NCBI GenBank assembly: GCA_001953115.1 | Contig: LSSL01000373.1 | Coordinates: 1 to 10,578 of the forward strand | DNA length: 10,578 nucleotides | Reading direction: 5' to 3' | From: Smittium mucronatum | Taxonomy: Eukaryota; Kickxellomycota; Harpellomycetes; Harpellales; Legeriomycetaceae | In this document: positions 9,301 to 10,578 of the stretch, piece by piece | How the letters are laid out: the number at the start of each line of letters is the position of its first letter | Position numbering within the stretch: the stretch's first letter is position 1 | Program-made: the position numbers and the translations under genes | The notes under the pieces: model-generated | Seen by the model: the letters and a program-made list of their open reading frames with translations, nothing else | Databases searched by the model: none | Told to the model about the DNA's origin: nothing

Positions 9301-9738
9301 TCAGTATTATGATCAAATTAAAAGTGCAGTTTTCAAAATAAATCAAAATCTAATTTAAAATAGATTCTTTTATGTCAAGTTTTTTTCAGAATATATTAAA
9401 TTAAATATTCATTTGAGCATTAAACATGGAATTAAAAAAATATCAAAAGATGAATTTAAGGTTAGAAGTAGATAAGTTGAATATATTATATTTGAAATCA
9501 TTGGATATACATGTAGCTGCAGTACTGTGAATATTATGCAATCAAAAGTTTCAATTTATATTGAATTTTTATTAATTTAGAAATTTCCCCGTGCGTTTTG
9601 GTAATATTGGAAATAAAATTGTCGTTTTTGAGAGATATTTATATGAATAAGTGCAAAATGGTATATTTATTTTCACTAATTTCGTACTTCCAGACTTCAT
9701 TTCAATTTTTTTTATAAAAAATACTAGAAGAAGTGCTG
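342..9738 (-). CDS. Candidate multi-exon ferlin-like gene (C2-domain membrane protein), 5' part outside the confident region
   Basis: This is the envelope of about twenty short minus-strand open segments listed separately. Read from high to low coordinates they follow ferlin order: FerB-like (9738-9575), C2D-like (8066-6765), the P..NE link (6641-6131), a charged linker (5982-5836), a W-containing segment (5168), C2F-like (5068-4846), C2G-like (4395-3958), an IP/KT.S segment (3716-3444), KG..W (3112), V.I..L..N (788), and NPF plus hydrophobic tail (677-345). Ferlins are tail-anchored, multi-C2 proteins acting in Ca2+-dependent vesicle fusion and membrane repair. Visible support is GT/AG borders, compatible phases over several joins, and non-A+T-driven composition in the better exons. 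Against it are free choice among frames in hand alignment, several segments without a clear donor, and poor retention of the C2 aspartates. It may be a divergent ferlin, another C2 protein, or a decaying copy. Confidence 0.45.
437..508 (+). tRNA. tRNA-Pro (anticodon AGG)
   Basis: The sequence folds as a complete 72-nt cytosolic-type tRNA. The acceptor stem pairs 437-443 with 501-507 (one G-T pair), and the discriminator is C508. The anticodon stem is 462-466/474-478, with loop TTAGGGT and anticodon AGG at 469-471. The T arm pairs 484-488 with 496-500 around TTCAATC. The A box TGGTCTAGCGG (444-454) and B box GGTTCAATCC (487-496) are intact, no intron is present and no CCA is encoded, all as in eukaryotic nuclear tRNA genes. 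AGG would be read as IGG after deamination. The next tRNA starts 6 nt downstream with no T run between them. Confidence 0.97.
515..585 (+). tRNA. tRNA-His (anticodon GTG)
   Basis: This is a complete 71-nt tRNA. The acceptor GCCGTTG (515-521) pairs perfectly with CAACGGC (578-584), and the discriminator is A585. The anticodon stem TCACG/CGTGA (540-544/552-556) encloses TTGTGGC, with anticodon GTG at 547-549. The T arm is CCTGG/CCAGG around TTCGATT. The A box TAGTATAGTGG (522-532) and B box GGTTCGATTCC (564-574) are intact. The base just upstream (514) is G, the nucleotide tRNA-His needs at position -1. In eukaryotes that G is normally added by Thg1, so the encoded G may be coincidence. Confidence 0.97.
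589..593 (+). terminator. RNA polymerase III T5 terminator
   Basis: A run of five T residues begins 4 nt after the tRNA-His discriminator. It is the first T4-or-longer run downstream of tRNA-Pro, because the 6-nt spacer ATGTTG between the two tRNAs contains none. It should therefore end transcription from both tRNA promoters. Confidence 0.75.
623..677 (-). CDS. Candidate exon with LNPF motif
   Basis: The acceptor is strong (CCATTTTTTCCAG|). It reads NFKTLNPFAIDTKEKGF and ends at TTTAA|GTAAAA in phase 2. In ferlins an F.WF.NP.K motif precedes the membrane anchor, and NP with following lysines is what is seen here. If the donor is not used, the frame ends at once with AAG TAA (619-621), making this the last coding exon. 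Confidence 0.45.
741..788 (-). CDS. Candidate exon VKILRLLINALINKE, 48 nt
   Basis: The borders are GATTATTGCAG| and GGAAA|GTAAAT, both good. It exits in phase 1 and joins the next exon in phase to give N-NFKTLNPF. It lies where ferlins have GKVEMTLEILNE, with V, the hydrophobic alternation and N retained. The plus-strand open frame 605-811 (TTG start) is antisense to it and is not counted. Confidence 0.4.
800..3050. other. A+T-rich stretch without supported gene
   Basis: About 2.2 kb of A+T-rich DNA with short A and T tracts. I see scattered splice-like sites but no exon candidate I would support on either strand. If the minus-strand gene model holds, this is one long intron between the KG..W segment and the VKILRLL exon. 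That is long compared with the other introns. Confidence 0.4.
1113..1167 (+). repeat. Imperfect direct repeat, 32-nt spacing
   Basis: GGGTCAT...CAC followed by T6A occurs at 1113-1136 and again at 1145-1167, with a changed middle and one base deleted. The second copy carries a small G+C-rich core (ACGGCCAC). No function is evident. Confidence 0.4.
3059..3112 (-). CDS. Candidate segment KGITWLYIREN
   Basis: It starts after TTAATAAAG| and reads KGITWLYIRENLIRKIFF to TAG. It is compared with KGWWPCYAEKDG of ferlins. There is no convincing donor and the phase of the upstream join is not satisfied in this frame. It is included because of its order in the series and its richer composition. Confidence 0.22.
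3444..3476 (-). CDS. Candidate micro-exon KTTSI, 33 nt
   Basis: Splice sites are good on both sides (TTTTTACCGTTTTAG| and TTGC|GTAAAA). In phase with the previous exon it reads KTTSIKKKFF. Ferlins have KTASLFEQK in this place. The match is five residues only. Confidence 0.3.
3685..3716 (-). CDS. Candidate micro-exon HIDLKIPNDV, 32 nt
   Basis: The borders are AATTTGATGAG| and GTTGT|GTAAAA. It exits in phase 2 and joins the next exon in phase (V-KTTSI). The ferlin segment after C2G reads RLDMIPDL, and (H/R)(I/L)D-(L/M)-IP fits. Confidence 0.3.
3958..4002 (-). CDS. Candidate C2G exon, SKYRLFLE
   Basis: The acceptor is TTGAAACTTATTATAG| and entry is in phase 0, in phase with the preceding exon. 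It reads YAMFHKSKYRLFLEK, then TAA. SKYRLFLE is comparable with DDYLGFLE in ferlins. No donor lies before the stop in this frame. Another frame (MRCFINRNTGFFW) is also open and exits at TTC|GTGCGA. Confidence 0.28.
4053..4111 (-). CDS. Candidate C2G exon, LKIKW
   Basis: The borders are AACTCATAG| and TTAT|GTGATA, giving 59 nt ending in phase 0. The frame reads HFKKLPLKIKWAIKGSQYY. The order P-L-(K/I)-I-x-W corresponds to ferlin PP.L.IQIWDND. The aspartates after W are missing. The next acceptor enters in phase 0, so the join is consistent. Confidence 0.35.
4249..4291 (-). CDS. Candidate C2G exon, NFRIFF motif
   Basis: It follows CTAATTTTCCAG| and reads HQMINFRIFFAEIR. The core N-F-R-I-F-F matches FNWRFVF of ferlins, which follows KTDVH at a similar distance. 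The likely donor, AGAA|GTTTGA, is weak. The phase at the upstream join does not fit the proposed donor of the RTNLH exon unless an earlier acceptor (after TTTAGAG) is used, leaving a very short intron. Confidence 0.36.
4347..4395 (-). CDS. Candidate C2G exon, RTNLH motif
   Basis: The acceptor is good (ATCATATCTTGGAATTTTTAG|). The frame reads RTNLHLSYNEIYINTF to a weak donor, TTTG|GTGAAA, and would stay open for 15 more codons to TAA at 4300. (K/R)T(D/N)(V/L)H is a well-kept ferlin C2G signature (KTDVHYRSL in known members). It is followed here, as in the family, by an N-aromatic-R motif in the next exon. Confidence 0.38.
4846..4899 (-). CDS. Candidate C2F exon, KDLIS
   Basis: The acceptor is strong (ATCAATTATTTTTTAG|). 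The frame LCSLRFKDLISYNFK is open for 18 codons before TAG. KDLIS aligns with KDLKIS of ferlin C2F, but the YDYD acidic loop that follows in the family is absent. No consensus donor is visible. Confidence 0.22.
5024..5068 (-). CDS. Candidate C2F exon, 45 nt
   Basis: The borders are TTTTATAG| and AATA|GTAAAC. The frame reads KVFNFLNAIF, then LNFK. NFLNAIF is comparable with the ferlin C2F signature NTLNPVFG. It exits in phase 2, which the next candidate does not accept, so one of the two is wrong. Confidence 0.27.
5098..5168 (-). CDS. Candidate coding segment, YPENLWMMLNFIS
   Basis: This segment has low stop density and proline, histidine and aspartate codons unusual for the background. It reads PIKYPENLWMML, then NFISDHPETI, and stops at TAA 5100-5098. 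In ferlins a DWWSKYYAS motif lies between C2E and C2F, and LWMMLNFIS is a loose match at the right place. No GT donor precedes the stop. A second frame (LNIPKIFG) resembles the LNPVFG motif of C2F, so the assignment is ambiguous. Confidence 0.25.
5429..5455 (-). CDS. Possible short terminal exon
   Basis: It has an excellent acceptor (CTGATTATCTTTTCATATTTTCAG|) followed by LAYSVEKI and TAA. An AATAAA lies at 5420-5415, 9 nt after the stop. It could be an alternative early 3' end of the candidate gene or an unused splice site. AATAAA is common by chance in DNA like this. Confidence 0.2.
   Translation of the reverse strand: MAYSVEKI
5836..5982 (-). CDS. Candidate charged linker exon
   Basis: The frame is open from before 5982 and reads into a strong donor, ATA|GTAAGT, at 5836. 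Residues near the start (IYNSPMRVK) could be the Y.PP..I strand following P..NE in ferlins. The rest (ESLENRSRKLSKNIRHSFNE) is a charged linker such as lies after C2E. No acceptor fits the phase of the previous exon, so the 5' border is uncertain. Confidence 0.3.
6131..6189 (-). CDS. Candidate exon with NP...P..NE motif
   Basis: It follows AATATCAAG| and ends at a good donor, GAG|GTATCC. It enters with two bases, in phase with the previous exon. It reads PQITSNPKEMYRIIPISNE and fits the ferlin pattern KNPNF...........LP.NE. The plus-strand open frame over this stretch uses a TTG start and is regarded as its shadow. Confidence 0.42.
6403..6494 (-). CDS. Candidate exon after C2D, FGL...SK...C..KGI
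   Basis: The acceptor is a T-rich run ending ATATAAACAG| and the donor is GATG|GTATAT, giving 92 nt. The frame is open throughout and reads on for ten more codons. It runs PFGLFSDSK, then IIYLGKSHRYC, VKKGISEIID. The order G-L..D.K ... C..KG(I/V) matches the ferlin segment WGLRDLK...EC.GKGV that follows C2D. It is among the most G+C-rich parts of the gene. A different frame also gives FWALFRLKN but stops sooner. Confidence 0.4.
6602..6641 (-). CDS. Candidate linker exon, 40 nt
   Basis: It follows CTTTCTTTATCTGAT-CAACAATAAG| and ends at AAAA|GTATCT. It enters with two bases and leaves with two, which is what the flanking exons need. It reads LPQKNCEIFCKK. In ferlins the equivalent region has VPQ.I.P followed by a .IEIL strand. 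It is short and lysine-rich, so it could be chance. Confidence 0.25.
6765..6832 (-). CDS. Best exon: end of a C2 domain, SGEICAAFEV motif
   Basis: The acceptor is TCCTGGTTTTAG| and the donor is a near-consensus GAG|GTAAGA, giving 68 nt. The frame reads TDESGEICAAFEVYF and ends NSEMRR. W-x-L....SGE-(I/L)-x-A-(A/S)-FE-(V/L) is the closing strand of ferlin C2D (SGELLASFEL in known members) and is also generally C2-like. This segment is richer in G+C than its flanks and its residues are not what A+T bias alone produces. It exits in phase 1. Confidence 0.5.
6938..6976 (-). CDS. Candidate C2D exon with conserved Trp, 39 nt
   Basis: The borders are TTTTAAAAG| and TTGAG|GTATTA. It enters with one base and leaves with two, in phase with both neighbours. 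The frame reads MKQGFKSHRWLL. The spacing from the G of the preceding LIG motif to this W is 15 residues, against 16 in dysferlin as I recall it. It then runs across a 105-nt intron into S-TDESGEI. The same DNA can fold into hairpins, which I take as incidental. Confidence 0.45.
7478..7509 (-). CDS. Candidate C2D micro-exon, 32 nt
   Basis: The acceptor is one of the best in the window, a long CT-rich run ending AATTTCAG|. The donor is CCAA|GTAGGT. The only frame entering in phase 0 reads NESLIGLLTS. It corresponds to the C2 motif DEFLG in ferlins and exits in phase 2, which fits the next exon. Confidence 0.42.
7666..7736 (-). CDS. Candidate C2D exon, 71 nt
   Basis: The acceptor has a good branch and pyrimidine context (CTCTAATTTTTCAAACTATAAG|) and the donor is AAAT|GTATTA. 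After two split-codon bases the frame is ILEVKKNIH, FFFVKIREN, FILN, ending in phase 0. VKIREN matches the C2 strand that in ferlins reads V.E.D.D. Together with the next exon it keeps the exact spacing to the following (D/E)..(L/I)G motif. The acidic Ca2+-binding positions are largely replaced. Confidence 0.4.
7875..7918 (-). CDS. Candidate C2D middle exon, 44 nt
   Basis: The borders are ACCATAG| and GTC|GTATGA. The frame reads LPFALKFRKLSYIC and leaves one base, which joins in phase with the next exon to give H-ILEV. The position corresponds to the C2 strand that in ferlins reads NP.WDQTLIF. The NP pair is not conserved and only the hydrophobic pattern fits. Confidence 0.3.
8002..8066 (-). 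CDS. Candidate C2D first-strand exon
   Basis: The acceptor is ATTTTTTTG-CAG and the possible donor is TCTA|GTGATT, enclosing 65 nt. The frame starts YLFEFINIRPI, which aligns without gaps to the first strand of ferlin C2D (Y.Y.ARDL.AM in known ferlins). In the same frame LSSDF continues past the donor where the family has a S-D-P-Y motif. The phase at the proposed donor does not match the next candidate exon, so either the donor or the next exon is misplaced. Confidence 0.3.
8067..9574. other. A+T-rich stretch with only weak exon candidates
   Basis: It contains the 8970-9075 candidate. It also has a minus-strand frame at 9205-9132 after a good acceptor (TTATCTCGATGCAG|) reading KNALNQKFGSIF, and a short frame after TATTCCTTCTACAG| near 8911 reading KTSDLLKNF. 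In a ferlin the DysF region would lie here, but its arginine/tryptophan-rich motifs are not visible. The 8860-9108 minus open frame runs across these splice sites and is not taken as a gene. Confidence 0.35.
8970..9075 (-). CDS. Weak exon candidate, unidentified
   Basis: It is bounded by a very good acceptor (GTGGTGTTTCAG) and a good donor (GAAG|GTATAA). The frame beginning IRKLRSSF is open through all 106 nt and ends in phase 1. A second frame beginning SESCDHPLNK is open for 19 codons before a stop. In a ferlin this would fall in the DysF-to-C2D interval, but I see no convincing family motif. Confidence 0.25.
9575..9738 (-). CDS. Candidate FerB-like coding segment
   Basis: It follows a strong pyrimidine-rich acceptor ending TTCTTCTAG; a second acceptor 15 nt on, at 9723, keeps the same frame. 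The frame stays open to TAA at 9574-9572. The order of VFFIKK, then a short K/S/G stretch, then KINIPF resembles the ferlin FerB pattern IFLK...G...V.LRVNIWLG. No GT donor occurs between KINIPF and the stop, which is a real problem for an internal exon. The opposite strand is also open here (9651-9881, GTG start). I prefer the minus reading because of the acceptor and the position upstream of the C2D exons. Confidence 0.25.
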
Positions 9739-10080
9739 CTAGAAGAATAGAAATTAGAAAAGAAATTTATATTTTTCGTAAAAATTCTGATTGTAAAATC
9801 TGTAAACAGCTTAGTAATATAAATAAAGAATGCGAAAGAAACAATTTAAATTTATTAATACTATTTTTATTTGTAATTTAAACCATTTTCAATAATTTCA
9901 TTTCATTTATAATTCAACGTTGGTTGTTTTTAAAATTTTATTATTTTTCAAGATAAAAAAATGGTGTGTTAATGAATGTCTGATTATAAATCATGAATTT
10001 TAGTTAAAAATAATATAAAAATTTCAATTTATGCACTTGCGGTGGCTTAAATATAATGTGGATTATGATTAGGACTATGT

Positions 10081-10087
10081 TATAAGA
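10081..10087 (+). promoter_or_regulatory. TATA-like element TATAAGA
   Basis: It sits at the left edge of the G+C-rich block, about 11 nt before the first 43-bp unit. A start site 25-30 nt downstream would fall inside that unit. No coding sequence follows in the window. Confidence 0.3.
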
Positions 10088-10091
10088 GTAC

Positions 10092-10177
10092 TTGTACTAT
10101 TCTTTGTTGGGAGTAGTGGAGACAGCGCGCAGCGTTGCACTATTCTTGGTTGGGAGTAGTGGAGATAGCGCACAGCG
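10092..10177 (+). repeat. Tandem duplication, two 43-bp units
   Basis: Units 10092-10134 and 10135-10177 differ at 4 of 43 positions (T/C, T/G, C/T, G/A). Each has ACTATTCTT, then TTGGGAGTAGTGGAGA, then AGCGC.CAGCG. There are exactly two adjacent copies with no spacer. The divergence shows the duplication is not brand new. Confidence 0.9.
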
Positions 10178-10332
10178 ATTCGGAGGACAGCAATTCCAGA
10201 AGAGGACCATCTCGAAACAGGAGGAACCGATCGTTTAGCACAGCTGAGACATAGTCTAGTGAAAAATTCCAGCGTTCGACGGTCAGACGGATCTCAGCGT
10301 CTAACAGCTATTTTTAGGAAAGCCATTTCGAT

Positions 10333-10346
10333 CAAACGCACGTTTG
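10333..10346. repeat. Inverted repeat CAAACG/CGTTTG
   Basis: These are perfect 6-nt arms separated by CA. It is the first of a series of inverted repeats over about 225 nt. With a 2-nt gap it is more likely a protein-binding palindrome than an RNA hairpin. Confidence 0.5.
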
Positions 10347-10351
10347 GGTAG

Positions 10352-10387
10352 GAGCCTAATTTTATTAATCCTGTTAGAATTAGGCTC
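10352..10387. repeat. Hairpin, 9-bp perfect stem extendable to 12
   Basis: GAGCCTAAT (10352-10360) pairs with ATTAGGCTC (10379-10387). The stem continues inward by T-A, T-G and T-A pairs, leaving a loop of about 12 nt. Confidence 0.65.
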
Positions 10388-10395
10388 TGACTAGG

Positions 10396-10438
10396 AGCTC
10401 AATAGATTCAATGAACTGTTGTTCATTGACAAAGAGCT
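10396..10438. repeat. Two-part hairpin, 5 bp + 9 bp with tetraloop
   Basis: The outer stem is AGCTC/GAGCT (10396-10400/10434-10438). After an internal loop comes a perfect 9-bp stem TCAATGAAC/GTTCATTGA (10408-10416/10421-10429), closed by TGTT. This architecture is typical of folded RNA. Confidence 0.65.
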
Positions 10439-10444
10439 TAATTC

Positions 10445-10468
10445 ATGACTGCACGTAACCTCAGTCAT
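10445..10468. repeat. Hairpin ATGACTG/CAGTCAT
   Basis: A perfect 7-bp stem with a 10-nt loop, 6 nt after the previous hairpin. Confidence 0.6.
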
Positions 10469-10491
10469 CCAGCCTACTTGAAGCAATGCCA

Positions 10492-10501
10492 GGGGGGGGG
10501 G
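10492..10501 (+). repeat. G10 homopolymer
   Basis: Ten consecutive G residues, the only long G or C run in the window. Its exact length may be unreliable, since homopolymers are prone to sequencing error. Confidence 0.9.
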
Positions 10502-10543
10502 TCTTTTGGTTGGTAGATTGAAACCTTTTCCTGTAGGTACGCA

Positions 10544-10557
10544 GCCGGTAGTCCGGC
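10544..10557. repeat. Hairpin GCCGG-TAGT-CCGGC
   Basis: A perfect 5-bp G+C stem with a 4-nt loop, the last of the inverted-repeat series, 21 nt before the window ends. Confidence 0.6.
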
Positions 10558-10578
10558 AGAGGAGCTTATTGTAGTTAG

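Larger units (their letters stand above)
10058..10578. other. G+C-rich block of different origin, possible transposable-element edge
   Basis: Base composition jumps to about half G+C (30 of 60 in 10141-10200) and stays high to the end of the window. The block contains a TATA-like element, a 43-bp tandem repeat, a purine-rich stretch near 10180-10230, several inverted repeats and a G10 run. The longest minus frame is about 37 codons and no known protein is seen. A TGTGGATT start followed by a TATA box and repeats recalls an LTR U3-R-U5 order, but I find no tRNA primer-binding site or matching second LTR here. A structured RNA gene or untranslated leader is an alternative. Confidence 0.35.

Noticed and set aside
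10058..10578. Retroelement primer-binding site or ribosomal RNA in the G+C-rich block
   Set aside because: I found no stretch complementary to a common primer tRNA 3' end with CCA, and no conserved rRNA motif.
1..10578. CRISPR array, operon or other prokaryotic features
   Set aside because: There are no regularly spaced repeats, no ribosome-binding sites with long frames, and the tRNAs are eukaryotic in type.

Overview
This window is eukaryotic nuclear DNA. It has two tRNA genes with internal A and B boxes and no encoded CCA, and a very A+T-rich background of roughly one fifth G+C by eye. It has no long uninterrupted reading frame, but many GT...AG-bounded short open segments. The longest open frames (64-82 codons) are about what chance gives in DNA this A+T-rich, and several use TTG or GTG starts, so none is accepted as a gene by itself. 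Species cannot be named. A small-exon, A+T-rich, possibly fast-evolving metazoan or protist would fit.

Layout. 1-430 holds a hairpin and, on the minus strand, what looks like the 3' end of a gene: a hydrophobic tail, a stop and AATAAA. 437-593 holds plus-strand tRNA-Pro(AGG) and tRNA-His(GTG), 6 bp apart, with one shared T5 terminator after the second. From about 9740 down to 342 the minus strand carries a string of short exon-like segments, mostly 30-90 nt, with splice-site-like borders. Read in order, they resemble successive parts of a ferlin, a tail-anchored multi-C2-domain membrane-fusion protein: a FerB-like stretch, a C2D-like domain ending in W..L....SGEI.AAFE, the link to the next C2, degenerate C2F- and C2G-like pieces, then a C-terminal NPF motif and a short hydrophobic anchor. 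The best-supported part is four consecutive exons in 7736-6765 with matching intron phases. If the last splice is right, the two tRNA genes lie antisense inside the gene's last intron. Several other segments lack a clear donor, so the gene may be partly misread here, very divergent, or a decaying pseudogene. The ferlin call rests on hand alignment to remembered family motifs and must be tested by profile search.

10058-10578 is different DNA at about half G+C. It has a TATA-like element, two tandem 43-bp units (39/43 identical), a run of five inverted repeats, and a G10 tract. It looks like the edge of a transposable element (LTR/leader-like) or a structured RNA locus that continues past the window. 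I could not identify it.
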